Positions 49,623 to 57,679 of a stretch of DNA of 64,000 nucleotides are shown here, piece by piece; position 1 is the stretch's first letter, and each line of letters opens with the position of its first letter. The notes beneath the pieces were generated by a model that ran no database searches, was not told where the DNA came from, and worked only from the letters and a program-made list of their open reading frames with translations. Origin of the DNA: Catellatospora bangladeshensis. Its GTDB lineage: Bacteria; Actinomycetota; Actinomycetes; Mycobacteriales; Micromonosporaceae. A program made the position numbers and the translations under genes. Location of the stretch: the NCBI RefSeq assembly GCF_016862575.1, contig NZ_BONF01000033.1, positions 62,001 to 126,000 of the forward strand. The letters run 5' to 3'.

Positions 49623-51350
49623 ATGGCCCGGCCAAACGAGGTCGTCGCGGCGGCGCTGCAGGAGTACGCCGATCTCATCTCGATCACGGGAGGCGACCCG
49701 TTCCGGGCCCGCACCTACGAGAAGGCCGCCCGGGGCGTCGCGGGCCACTCCGCCGACGTGGCCACGCTGGACCTGAAGGGCCTGGCCCAGATCCCCGGGA
49801 TCGGGAAGTCCACCGCGGAGAAGATCGTCGAGCTGCTCGGCACCGGCCGGATGGCGGCGCTGGAGGAGCTGCGGGCCAAGGTGCCCGCCGGGGTGCGCGA
49901 GCTGATGGCCATTCCCGGCCTGGGCCCGGCCAAGGCCATGACGCTGCATCGCGAGCTGGGCATCGCCTCGGTCGACGAGCTGGTCGTGGCGATCGAGGCG
50001 GGGCGGCTGTCCGGGCTGCGCGGCTTCGGCGCGAAGACCGCGGCGAACATCCTGCACGGCATCGAGGTGCTCCGGCACAGCGGCGGCCGGGTGCTGATCT
50101 CCACCGCGCTGGCGGTGGCCGAGGAGATCGTCGCCGCGCTGTCGGCGCTGCCGGGCTGCGAGCGGTGCACGTACGCGGGCTCGCTGCGGCGGGGCCGGGA
50201 CAGCATCGGCGACGTCGACATCCTCGCCGCGTCCCGGGAGCCGGAGCCGATCATGGCGGCGTTCGCGGAGCTGCCGCTGGTCGGCGAGGTCATCGCGCGC
50301 GGCCCGGCGAAGACCTCGATCCGCACGAACGACGGCCTCCAGGTGGACCTGCGGGTGGTGCCGCACGAGTCGTGGGGCGCCGCGATGCAGTACTTCACCG
50401 GCTCGAAGGAGCACAACATCCGGGTCCGCGAGATCGCCGTCCGCAAGGGCCTCAAGCTCTCCGAGTACGGCCTGTTCCGCGCCGAGGACGACGAGCTCGT
50501 GGTGTCGGCGACCGAGGAGGAGGTGTACGGGAGGCTCGGTCTGCCCTGGATCCCGCCCACCCTGCGCGAGGACCGGGGCGAGGTGGCCGCGGCCAGGGAA
50601 GGGAGGCTGCCGCGGCTGGTCACCGAGGCGGACATCCGCGGCGACCTGCACACCCACACCGACCTCACCGACGGCGTGTCCACGCTGGAGGAGATGCTCG
50701 CCGCGGCCCGCAAGCGCGGTCACCGCTACTACGCGGTCACCGACCACGCCAAGAACATGCCCATGCAGCGGATGACCGACGCGAAGATGCTCGCCCAGCG
50801 GCGGCGGCTGCGCGAGCTGGCTGACCAGGGGCGGATGGCGCTGCTGCACGGCACCGAGCTGAACATCGATCCGGACGGCGGCGTCGACTGGGACGCCGGC
50901 TTCCTGGCCGGGTTCGACATCTGCGTCGCCTCGATCCACTCGCACTTCACTCAGACCCCGGCGGAGCTGACGAACCGGCTGGTCAAGGCGTGCGAGAACC
51001 CGTACGTCAACATCATCGGGCATCCCACCACGCGGCTCATCGGGCGGCGTGCGCCGATCGAGCCGGACTGGGACGCGGTGTTCGACGCGGCCGCGGCCAC
51101 CGGCACCGCGCTGGAGGTCAACGCCTTCCCGGACCGGCTCGACCTGAACGACGAGCTGATCATGCGGGCGCGCGAGCGCGGCGTGAAGTTCGCGATCGAC
51201 TCGGACGCGCACTCCACCGTGCACCTGGACGTGCTGCGCTTCGGCATCGGCGTGGCCCAGCGCGGCTGGCTGACCCCCGCCGATGTCATCAACACCTGGA
51301 CCCTGCCGAAGCTCCGGTCCTTCATCGCCGCCAAGCGGCGCGCCGCCTGA
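49623..51350 (+). CDS. polX: DNA polymerase/3'-5' exonuclease PolX (PHP-containing)
   Basis: A 575-aa family X polymerase for gap filling in base excision repair. The N-terminal 8-kDa-like part (PNEVVAAALQEYADLISITGGDPFRARTYEKAA) is followed by two helix-hairpin-helix motifs (LAQIPGIGKSTAEKI, MAIPGLGPAKAM). The nucleotidyltransferase site is AGSLRRGRDSIGDVDILAA with the D-x-D pair and a third Asp in LQVDLRVV. The C-terminal PHP domain (about 335-575) begins DIRGDLHTHTDLTDG and has TELNID, SIHSHF and DSDAHS, the metal-binding residues of a 3'-5' exonuclease or AP-endonuclease. ATG 49623. It converges on the dienelactone hydrolase gene 5 bp away. Confidence 0.94.
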   Translation: MARPNEVVAAALQEYADLISITGGDPFRARTYEKAARGVAGHSADVATLDLKGLAQIPGIGKSTAEKIVELLGTGRMAALEELRAKVPAGVRELMAIPGLGPAKAMTLHRELGIASVDELVVAIEAGRLSGLRGFGAKTAANILHGIEVLRHSGGRVLISTALAVAEEIVAALSALPGCERCTYAGSLRRGRDSIGDVDILAASREPEPIMAAFAELPLVGEVIARGPAKTSIRTNDGLQVDLRVVPHESWGAAMQYFTGSKEHNIRVREIAVRKGLKLSEYGLFRAEDDELVVSATEEEVYGRLGLPWIPPTLREDRGEVAAAREGRLPRLVTEADIRGDLHTHTDLTDGVSTLEEMLAAARKRGHRYYAVTDHAKNMPMQRMTDAKMLAQRRRLRELADQGRMALLHGTELNIDPDGGVDWDAGFLAGFDICVASIHSHFTQTPAELTNRLVKACENPYVNIIGHPTTRLIGRRAPIEPDWDAVFDAAAATGTALEVNAFPDRLDLNDELIMRARERGVKFAIDSDAHSTVHLDVLRFGIGVAQRGWLTPADVINTWTLPKLRSFIAAKRRAA

Positions 51351-51355
51351 CCAGG

Positions 51356-52261
51356 TCAGGTGAGGTATTCGCCGAACCAGGCGGTGAGCTTGGTCCAGGC
51401 CTGGGCGGCGGCCTCGGGGTCGAAGCGGGCGCCGGTGTCGTTGAAGAAAGCGTGGTTGACGCCGGGATAGGTGACGATCTCGAAGGTCAGCCCGGCCTTG
51501 CGCAGCGCGTCGCGGGCGGCGTCCCGGCTCGCATTGACCCGGTCGTCGAGCTGGGCGTACACGCCGAGCACGGCCGCGTTCGGCGAGCCGGACAGGGACG
51601 CGCCGTCCGGGAACGGGCCGTAGAACGGCACCGCCGCGTGCAGCCGGGGCTCGCCCGCGGCCAGCAGCGACCACACCGCGCCGCCGCCGAAGCAGAAGCC
51701 CATCGCGCCGGCCGTGTGCCCCGGGTTGCGCCGCAGCAGCTCGTCGATGCCCGCCTTCATGTCGGCGACGAAACGGCCCGGCGGGGCCGCGTTGAGTGCG
51801 GCGGTGGCCTGGGCCGGGTCGGTGAACTTCGCCGTGCCGCCCTCCTCGGACAGCAGGTCGATCGCCAGTGCCGACCAGCCCGCCGCGGCCAGGCGGCCCG
51901 CTACCGAGGCGATGTGGGGGGTCAGGCCCTTGTTCTCGTGTACGACCAGGACGGAGCCGCGCGGGGTGGCCGCCGCCGCCCAGGCGCCCTGGAGCGTGCG
52001 CCCCTGCGGCCCGGCGAAGGTGATCGGCTGCGTCGGCAGCGGGGTGGGCCCGGCCGGGCCGGTCGGCGCGGGGGAGGGCGATCCGGTCGGGGCGGCGGCC
52101 GTGTCCGCCCGCTGCGCGTCGCAGGCGGCCAGCAGCGGAGCCGCCACCGCGGCGCCCACCCCGAGCAGGGCCAGGCGGTGCAGCGCCTCCCGCCGCGAGA
52201 TCAGCCCGTCGGCGTAGTCGACGACGACCTCACTGGACAGGTACTCGCTGAACTCAGACAT
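51356..52261 (-). CDS. Lipid-anchored dienelactone hydrolase family protein
   Basis: A 301-aa alpha/beta hydrolase. The N-terminus contains SRREALHRLALLGVGAAVAA, a twin-arginine-like (Tat) signal with lipobox LLAAC (C47), so it is probably exported folded and lipidated. A Ser/Pro linker (TGSPSPAPTGPAGP) precedes the catalytic domain (about 80-301). The nucleophile is the cysteine in AMGFCFGGG, with Asp in AQLDDRVN and His in NHAFFN, the Cys-Asp-His triad of dienelactone hydrolases. VVHENKGLTPHIASVAGRLA is the conserved oxyanion region. The natural substrate is unknown. Start at the complement of 52259-52261. Confidence 0.9.
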   Translation of the reverse strand: MSEFSEYLSSEVVVDYADGLISRREALHRLALLGVGAAVAAPLLAACDAQRADTAAAPTGSPSPAPTGPAGPTPLPTQPITFAGPQGRTLQGAWAAAATPRGSVLVVHENKGLTPHIASVAGRLAAAGWSALAIDLLSEEGGTAKFTDPAQATAALNAAPPGRFVADMKAGIDELLRRNPGHTAGAMGFCFGGGAVWSLLAAGEPRLHAAVPFYGPFPDGASLSGSPNAAVLGVYAQLDDRVNASRDAARDALRKAGLTFEIVTYPGVNHAFFNDTGARFDPEAAAQAWTKLTAWFGEYLT

Positions 52262-52352
52262 CCCTCATTAATACCGCGTCCGCCGGGTGCCGCCGGGGAG
52301 CCGGGGGCGACCGGGCCGTACTCGTACGCGGCTTCGCCGAGCCGGGATCGGC

Positions 52353-52391
52353 CGAAGCTCCCGCCGCGCTGTTTCCGCGGCGGGAGCTTCG
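52353..52391 (-). terminator. Terminator hairpin after CU044_5270-type gene
   Basis: Perfect 16-bp arms CGAAGCTCCCGCCGCG (52353-52368) and its complement (52376-52391) around a 7-nt loop, 22 bp past the stop of the minus-strand gene. The arm shares AAGCTCCCGCCG with the terminator at 47475. Confidence 0.85.
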
Positions 52392-52413
52392 ACGATGGAC
52401 GCGGTGGCGCGGG

Positions 52414-53490
52414 TCAGCGCTCGTCGACGCTGTTCACGAGGTTCTGGGTCCAGGTGACGTGGTAGCCGACGACCGGATCGAAGCGCGGGCCGCCGTCCGG
52501 CGGCACCAGGGTGACCTCGCTGTCGGCGTAGATGTCGCGCCGGCCGACCGCCGAGGCGGTCAGCGGGTCGAACAGGATCTCCGTGCTGGAGCTGCCCTCG
52601 GTCTGGCGGATCGCGATCAGGCGCCAACCATCCACCACGACCTCGCCCGAAGTCAGGCCGTCCATGCCCCGGAAGGAGCGCAGCAGCCCGGCCCGCAGCT
52701 GCGGGCTGAGCAGCAGGTCGGCGTTGAAGTACAGCTGGGCCACCGCGTCCCAGACCAGGTAGTCGGCGGTCCACTTCTCGTTGTCGTCGACGTCGTCGCG
52801 CAGCCGGGCCAGCAGCGCGGCCGGGTCCCCGGCGGGCAGCTGGGCCAGCCACTCCGGCGTCGCCCGGCGCAGGTTCGCGCCGTTCTGCAGCAGGTCGTCG
52901 CGCTCCGCCCGGCCGGGCTGAGGGTCGGCCTTCGGCCCCTCCGCCAGGTCCCGTCCGTCGGCGAGCACCCGCAGCGCGATCATGCCCTGCGGGTCGATCC
53001 ACAGCTCGCGGCCCTGGTAGCTGATGCGGGCGGTCGGATCCTCGCCGCTGCGACCGGCGGCCCAGCCGTCGGCCTTGACATGGACGAGCTGCCTGGGGGC
53101 GAGCGTCACGGTGGCCGCGGACTCGGCGGTGTGGGCCAGCTCGTCCAGCGCCGCGATCGCCTCCGGAGTGGTGCGCGACAGCTTCGGGTTCGTGCCCCGC
53201 TCGGCAGGCAGCGGCTGGTGCGAGGCGAGCACCTCGGCGATCCGCGGCGCGCCGACCTGGCCGTTGCCGCCGCCCGGGCCGTTGAGCAGGACCGCGCTCA
53301 GGGCGACGGCGGCGACCAGCGCGGCCGCGCCGACCGGGACGAGCATGCGGGACAGGCGGCGCGGGGTGCGGCTGCGGGCGGCGGTGTGGCGCTGGTTGAG
53401 CAGGTGCCAGGTGCGCGAGACCGACGCGTCGGTCGGCTCGGCGGCGGGCAGGTCGAGGACCGCCCGCAGGTCGGGGTCGGGATGGGTCAT
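52414..53490 (-). CDS. CU044_5270 family membrane protein (partner of ECF sigma factor)
   Basis: A 358-aa membrane-anchored protein of the actinomycete CU044_5270 family. A cytosolic part of about 45 residues (TDASVSRTWHLLNQRHTAA) precedes one transmembrane helix (about 49-69, VPVGAAALVAAVALSAVLL). The outer domain has VHVKADGWAAG, WIDPQGMIALRVL and PPDGGPRFDPVVGYHVTWTQ. These proteins are regularly encoded after an ECF sigma gene, as here, where the ATG overlaps the sigma stop. By position it may be an anti-sigma or surface sensor, but it lacks the ZAS zinc motif (H-x3-C-x2-C) in its cytosolic part. Confidence 0.85.
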   Translation of the reverse strand: MTHPDPDLRAVLDLPAAEPTDASVSRTWHLLNQRHTAARSRTPRRLSRMLVPVGAAALVAAVALSAVLLNGPGGGNGQVGAPRIAEVLASHQPLPAERGTNPKLSRTTPEAIAALDELAHTAESAATVTLAPRQLVHVKADGWAAGRSGEDPTARISYQGRELWIDPQGMIALRVLADGRDLAEGPKADPQPGRAERDDLLQNGANLRRATPEWLAQLPAGDPAALLARLRDDVDDNEKWTADYLVWDAVAQLYFNADLLLSPQLRAGLLRSFRGMDGLTSGEVVVDGWRLIAIRQTEGSSSTEILFDPLTASAVGRRDIYADSEVTLVPPDGGPRFDPVVGYHVTWTQNLVNSVDER

Positions 53491-54050
53491 CGGGAACCTC
53501 CGGAAAGCGCGGATTTGATCTTCGTGCGGGCGCGGTGCAGGGCGGACCGGACGGAGCCGAGCGGAATGCCGAGCGCGGACGCGATCTCGGCGTACTCAAG
53601 CTCCGCCACGGCGAACAGCAGCAGCACCTCGCGCTGGCGGCGGGGCAGCCGGGCCAGCGCGGTGGCGACGCGGGCCACGGTCCGCTGCGCGTCGACCCGC
53701 TCCGCCGAGCGGGCGTCCGGCGCGTCCTCGTCAGCGGTTACGGCCAGCGCCGCCGCGGCGGTCGCCCGCAGCGCGCGCTTCTCGGTGCGGTGCTCCCGGC
53801 GCAGCAGGTTGCCGCAGATGCCGTACAGCCACGGCAGCAGGCCGCCGCGTGCGGAGTCGAAGCGGTGGCGCTGCTCGTACGCGATGAGAAAGGTCTGCGC
53901 CACCACGTCCTCGGCCAGCTGCTCGCCGACCCGGCGCGTGGCGTAGCGCAGCAGGTCGCGGGCGTACGCGTCGAACATCGCGCCCAGGTCGCCGGGGTCC
54001 GGCGGCTCTGCCGTCGGCGGCGGCGGGTCGTGCTGTGTCGTCACGGTCAT
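53487..54050 (-). CDS. ECF subfamily RNA polymerase sigma factor
   Basis: A 187-aa sigma-70 family protein. Region 2 covers DLGAMFDAYARDLLRYATRRVGEQLAEDVVAQTFLIAYEQRHRFD (about residues 26-70) with the promoter -10 contact segment; region 4 is ALARLPRRQREVLLLFAVAELEYAEIASALGIPLGSVRSALHRARTKI (about 135-182) with the -35 helix-turn-helix. The linker is Ala-rich. The start is the ATG complementary to 54048-54050. It overlaps the CU044_5270-type gene by 4 bp, so the two are coupled. ECF sigma factors of this kind usually recognise their own promoter; I could not define a matching -35/-10 pair upstream. Confidence 0.93.
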   Translation of the reverse strand: MTVTTQHDPPPPTAEPPDPGDLGAMFDAYARDLLRYATRRVGEQLAEDVVAQTFLIAYEQRHRFDSARGGLLPWLYGICGNLLRREHRTEKRALRATAAAALAVTADEDAPDARSAERVDAQRTVARVATALARLPRRQREVLLLFAVAELEYAEIASALGIPLGSVRSALHRARTKIKSALSGGSR

Positions 54051-54212
54051 GCCTGTTCTTGCCCGCACCCGTCCGCCGAGTTCCCGTCCGGCGGCCCGCG
54101 CTCGTCCGGGTCTGCGTTCGTCCGGCGGGAGGGTGAGGCTACCGCGCGGAAAACGCGGACGACTGCCGCGTTTCGATGGACCGGGGCGCGCGTTTGCGCA
54201 AGGCTTGGGGTC

Positions 54213-55484
54213 ATGAGTGCGGACGAGCGGGTATTCGTCATCGTCGGTGCGTCACTGGCCGGGGCCAGGGCCGCCGAGACGCTGCGGGCCGAGGGATTCA
54301 CCGGCCGGGTGCTGCTGATCGGGCAGGAGGACGAGGTGCCGTACGAGCGCCCACCGCTGTCCAAGGGCTTCCTGCAGGGCAAGGACGCGCGCGAGAAGGC
54401 CTATGTGCACCCGCGCGAGTGGTACGCCGAGAAGGACATCGAGCTGCTGCTCGGGCGGCGCGCGGTGGCCGTGCACCCGCAGGCGCGCACGGTCACCCTC
54501 GACGGCGGCGAGCAGCTCGCGTACGACAAGCTGCTGCTGGCCACCGGCTCGCGGGTGCGCACCCTGGACGTGCCCGGCGCGGACGCGTCCGGCGTCCACT
54601 ACCTGCGCACCTACCCCGACTCCGAGGCGCTGCGCGCCGCCCTGTCGCGGGACCCGAGCCCGCAGGTGCTGGTGGTCGGCACGGGCTGGATCGGGATGGA
54701 GATCGCGGCCGCCGCGCGCGGCTACGGCTGCCCGGTGACGGTGGTCGGCACCGACCGCGCCCCGCTGCGCAAGGTGCTCGGCGACGAACCGGCGGCCGTG
54801 TTCCGGAAGCTGCACGAGGCCAACGGGGTCGAGTTCCGCTTCGAGTCGGGAGTACGCGAGTTCGGCTCGCTCGACGGGGCGGTGCGCAGCGCGGTGCTCG
54901 ACGACGGCACCGAGCTGGCGGTGGACCTGGTCGCCGTCGGGGTGGGCATCCGGCCGGACACGGCGCTGGCCGAGCACGCCGGGCTGGCCGTGGACGACGG
55001 CGTGGTCGTGGACGCGAGCCTGCGCACGTCCGACCCGGACATCTACGCCTGCGGGGACGTGGCTTCGGCGTACCACCCCCTGCTGGGCCGTCACCTGCGC
55101 ACCGAGCACTGGGCCAACGCGCGGGCCGGGGGCAAGGCCGCCGCGAAGGCGATGCTCGGGCAGGACGTGAGCTACGAGCAGGTGCCGTACTTCTTCACCG
55201 ACCAGTACGACCTGGGCATGGAGTACTGCGGCTGGGCGGGTCCGGGCGACTACGCGCGGGTGGTGTTCCGCGGCTCCACCGAGATCGTGGACGGCAAGGC
55301 GCCGGAGTTCATCGCCTTCTGGCTCACCGACGACGACCGCGTGGTCGCCGCGATGAACGTCAACATCTGGGACGTCCAGGACGACCTCTCCGCCCTGGTC
55401 AAGGCCGGCTTCTCCGGCACCCCCGCCGACCCCGCCCGCCTGGCCGACCCCTCCGTCCCCCTCTCCGCCCTCCTCCCCACCTGA
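54213..55484 (+). CDS. FAD-dependent ferredoxin reductase-like oxidoreductase
   Basis: A 423-aa flavoprotein. FAD binding is at FVIVGASLAGARAAETLRAEGF, PYERPPLSKGFLQG and the second site DIYACGDVASAYHP; NAD(P)H binding is in VLVVGTGWIGMEIAAAARGYG. HWANARAGGKAAAKAMLG and the C-terminal reductase domain (from about 325, VPYFFTDQYDLGMEYCGWAG) match the ferredoxin reductases of Rieske dioxygenase and P450 systems. It would move electrons from NAD(P)H to a ferredoxin; no ferredoxin or P450 gene is nearby, so the partner is elsewhere. The ATG at 54213 fits the conserved start. It diverges from the ECF sigma gene. Confidence 0.92.
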   Translation: MSADERVFVIVGASLAGARAAETLRAEGFTGRVLLIGQEDEVPYERPPLSKGFLQGKDAREKAYVHPREWYAEKDIELLLGRRAVAVHPQARTVTLDGGEQLAYDKLLLATGSRVRTLDVPGADASGVHYLRTYPDSEALRAALSRDPSPQVLVVGTGWIGMEIAAAARGYGCPVTVVGTDRAPLRKVLGDEPAAVFRKLHEANGVEFRFESGVREFGSLDGAVRSAVLDDGTELAVDLVAVGVGIRPDTALAEHAGLAVDDGVVVDASLRTSDPDIYACGDVASAYHPLLGRHLRTEHWANARAGGKAAAKAMLGQDVSYEQVPYFFTDQYDLGMEYCGWAGPGDYARVVFRGSTEIVDGKAPEFIAFWLTDDDRVVAAMNVNIWDVQDDLSALVKAGFSGTPADPARLADPSVPLSALLPT

Positions 55485-55542
55485 CGGGCCCGTGTCGGGA
55501 AAGCGCGCATCGGCAGGGCGGCGGGGCGCCTACCATGCGGCG

Positions 55543-56160
55543 ATGGGGACGCGGCTGATCTTCGTGCGACACGGTGAGTCGGTGCACAGCGTCGAGCGGT
55601 TCATCGGCGGGCGCAACGGGTGCCGGGGGCTCACCGCCACCGGCCACGAGCAGGCCGCGCGGGTGGCGGAACGGCTCGCGGTCGAGCTGGCCGACGCCGG
55701 GCCGGTGGCGCTCTACCACTCCGAGCTGCGCCGGGCCGTGGAGACGGCGGCGCCGATCGCGGCGGCGCTCGGTGTGCCGGCCGAGGCGGACTGCGGGCTG
55801 TTCACCTGGCACTATCCGGCGTACGCCGACGGCCAGCCGGTGGAGGTGCTGAAGAACGCGCCGCTGCCGGGCGGCGGCGTGCACCGGCCGTTCCAGATCG
55901 AGAACGAGACCTGGGCGGAGCTGGTGGTGCGGACCGGCCGGTCCATCATGGACATCGCGCACCGGCACGCCGGTGAGACGGCGGTGCTGGTCGGGCACAG
56001 CGAGACGGTGAACGCGGCGTTCCACACACTCGGCGCGCAGCCGCTGCTGCGCGCGTTCGACACGGTCGTCGCCCCGGCGTCGATCACCGAGTGGACCGTG
56101 GACACGCACCCGACGGAGTCCCCGTACACCCGCTGGACCCTGCGCCGCTTCAGCGCCTGA
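55543..56160 (+). CDS. Histidine phosphatase family protein
   Basis: A 205-aa phosphoglycerate mutase-like phosphatase. The phosphohistidine motif is LIFVRHGESVHS (about residues 5-16), and the second His is in AVLVGHSETVNAAFHTLG (about 150-167). LYHSELRRAVETAAPIAAALG supplies further active-site residues. Such enzymes remove phosphate from small metabolites or proteins. The start ATG at 55543 gives the typical MGTRLIFVRHGE opening; the ORF extends to 55492 without support. It converges on the VOC gene across a palindromic terminator. Confidence 0.88.
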   Translation: MGTRLIFVRHGESVHSVERFIGGRNGCRGLTATGHEQAARVAERLAVELADAGPVALYHSELRRAVETAAPIAAALGVPAEADCGLFTWHYPAYADGQPVEVLKNAPLPGGGVHRPFQIENETWAELVVRTGRSIMDIAHRHAGETAVLVGHSETVNAAFHTLGAQPLLRAFDTVVAPASITEWTVDTHPTESPYTRWTLRRFSA

Positions 56161-56204
56161 GGCCGACTCTGCCGCGCCTTCGGCCCGTCAGGGGCCGCGC
56201 ATGC

Positions 56205-56266
56205 TGCAGTTTCGGGGAAACCGCGCTGTTCCGGCGGCCGGAGTGTGCAGTTTCCCCGAAGCTGCA
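56205..56266. terminator. Bidirectional terminator between convergent genes
   Basis: Arms 56205-56221 (TGCAGTTTCGGGGAAAC) and 56250-56266 match at 16 of 17 positions with a 28-nt spacer, between the histidine phosphatase stop and the VOC stop. Confidence 0.7.
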
Positions 56267-56286
56267 GCCCATCGGGCGGGCGCGGA

Positions 56287-56727
56287 TCAGTCGCGCGGGT
56301 ACTCGAAGTCCTCGGGGTGCCACTGCTTCGGCTCGACAAGGACGAGCCAGTTGCCGGAGTTGTCGCGCATGACGGCCTCGATGCCGTAGGGGCGGTCGGC
56401 GGGCTCCTGGAGGAACACCACGCCCTTGGCGCTCAGCTCCTCGAACGTCCTGCGGCAGTCGTCCACGTTCAGGCCGAGGCCGCCCATCGCGCCCTTCTCC
56501 AGCTGGCGGCGTACGAAGTCGGCGGCCTCCGGGTCCAGCGGCGGGCCGGGCGTCATCAGCGTCACCTGGATCTCGGGCTGGGTCGGGTGCGAGATGGTCA
56601 CCCAGCGGAAGCCCTCACCCATGGTGATGTCGGTGACCGCCTTGAAGCCGAGCACGTCCACGTAGAAGTCGCGCGCCCTGTCCTGGTCCAGGCAGTAGAC
56701 CGTGACCAGCGAGATGTTTGTGATCAT
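56287..56727 (-). CDS. VOC family (glyoxalase/bleomycin resistance-like) protein
   Basis: A 146-aa metal-dependent fold protein made of two beta-alpha-beta-beta-beta modules: SLVTVYCLDQDRARDFYVDVLGF (residues 6-28) and GLGLNVDDCRRTFEELSAKGVVFLQEPADRPYGIEAVMRDNSGNWLVLVEP (about 83-133). VOC proteins include glyoxalases, antibiotic-binding proteins and dioxygenases, and sequence alone does not choose. The classical metal residues (H, E, E) are only partly present. It begins 9 bp after the stop of an AraC-type regulator gene on the same strand, so the pair is probably co-transcribed. Confidence 0.87.
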   Translation of the reverse strand: MITNISLVTVYCLDQDRARDFYVDVLGFKAVTDITMGEGFRWVTISHPTQPEIQVTLMTPGPPLDPEAADFVRRQLEKGAMGGLGLNVDDCRRTFEELSAKGVVFLQEPADRPYGIEAVMRDNSGNWLVLVEPKQWHPEDFEYPRD

Positions 56728-56736
56728 GTCTCAAGC

Positions 56737-57204
56737 CTAGGGCGGCGCGGTGACCTGCGGCTTCTTTGAGATTGCGCTTCCGGTCGTGCCGCCGAGATCG
56801 AGCACGCCGCGCATGAACAGGAAACACCCGGGCACGTGCGGGCCGCCGCGCGCCGCCCAGCGGTCCCGGTACGCCGTCGGGGTCTCGCCGGTCAGCGCCG
56901 CGAACCGGGCCGAGAACGAGCCCAGGCTGGCGAAGCCGACCATCATGCAGATCTCCGTCACCGTCAGGTTGGCCAGGCGCAGCAGGTCCTGGGCGCGCTC
57001 GATGCGGCGGCGGGTGAGGTAGCGGATCGGCGTCTCGCCGTACGCGGCCTCGAAGCTGCGTACGAAGTGAAACTTGGACACGCCCGCGACGCGGGACAGC
57101 CGGTCCAGATCCAGCGCATCGGCATAGTGCCGGTCGATGTGGTCGCGCGCCCGCCGCAGGTGCGGCAGCAGCTCCACCGGCACCGCCCGGCCCTCCCTCA
57201 CCAT
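56737..57204 (-). CDS. AraC family regulator consisting of the DNA-binding domain only
   Basis: A 155-aa protein made almost entirely of the two AraC helix-turn-helix units: ALDLDRLSRVAGVSKFHFVRSFEAAYGETPIRYLTRRRIERA and LRLANLTVTEICMMVGFASLGSFSARFAALTGETPTAYRDRW. No N-terminal ligand domain is present, so control must act through abundance, a partner or the C-terminal tail (GGPHVPGCFLFMRGVLDLGG). The start is the ATG complementary to 57202-57204, with GAGGG upstream. It leads a two-gene unit with the VOC protein, a pairing common in actinomycetes. Confidence 0.9.
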   Translation of the reverse strand: MVREGRAVPVELLPHLRRARDHIDRHYADALDLDRLSRVAGVSKFHFVRSFEAAYGETPIRYLTRRRIERAQDLLRLANLTVTEICMMVGFASLGSFSARFAALTGETPTAYRDRWAARGGPHVPGCFLFMRGVLDLGGTTGSAISKKPQVTAPP

Positions 57205-57243
57205 GCCACCGACCCTAGGTCCCGCCCCCGACACCCCGGCCAA

Positions 57244-57318
57244 GATCGCTCGACTTGCCAGGCACGTGGGCGAATCTTGAGCCGGGATACGCCCACCTGC
57301 CTGGCAAGTCGGATGATC
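57244..57318. repeat. 75-bp inverted repeat family, copy C (inverted loop core)
   Basis: Arms 57244-57272 and 57290-57318 match those of copies A and B (GATCGCTCGACTTGCCAGGC start). The 17-nt spacer is AATCTTGAGCCGGGATA; its inner 11 nt are near the reverse complement of the core in copy B, while the flanks AAT and ATA keep their orientation. It lies between the DUF5522 gene stop and the AraC gene start on the minus strand. Confidence 0.85.
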
Positions 57319-57333
57319 GAGGGCGGTCGGGGG

Positions 57334-57579
57334 TCAGGTGACGTACGGGCAGTGGCGGCAGCCGCGGGTGCAGCAGAAGCCGCGCTTGGCCAGGAACGCC
57401 GCGCTGAGGACGAACAGGCCGGTGGCCGGGTCCAGGTAGCCGGGGGTGCCGTCGCGCAGCGCCTCGGCATGCTTGGCGAGGATCTCGGCGCGGGCGGGGT
57501 GGTCGGGGCGCAGCCGCGACGGGTGCGGCTCGTCGAGCTCGCGGGGTGCCAGCGTCCACCGGCTCCGGGGTTCGGCCAT
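57334..57579 (-). CDS. DUF5522 family small cysteine-rich protein
   Basis: An 81-aa protein. The C-terminus carries LFVLSAAFLAKRGFCCTRGCRHCPYVT, with the CC-x3-C-x2-C arrangement that defines this family and probably binds a metal or iron-sulfur centre. Upstream are PHPSRLRPDHPARAEILAKHAEAL and GTPGYLDPATG, also conserved. The start is the ATG complementary to 57577-57579. Function unestablished. It diverges from a GNAT gene and is separated from AraC by the third copy of the 75-bp repeat. Confidence 0.82.
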   Translation of the reverse strand: MAEPRSRWTLAPRELDEPHPSRLRPDHPARAEILAKHAEALRDGTPGYLDPATGLFVLSAAFLAKRGFCCTRGCRHCPYVT

Positions 57580-57679
57580 CCGGCGACGATACCCGCGCGC
57601 TCGACCGGGCTGCCGGGCGTCCCGAACCCACCCGGCCGGCGGCGAAACGGGGTGAGCGGTCGCGGGCCGGGCGGGTAGC

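Noticed and set aside
49600-49635. A TTG start at 49635 giving a longer acylphosphatase
   Set aside because: It would overlap the divergent polX start and adds 12 residues that are not part of the family; the GTG at 49599 gives standard length.
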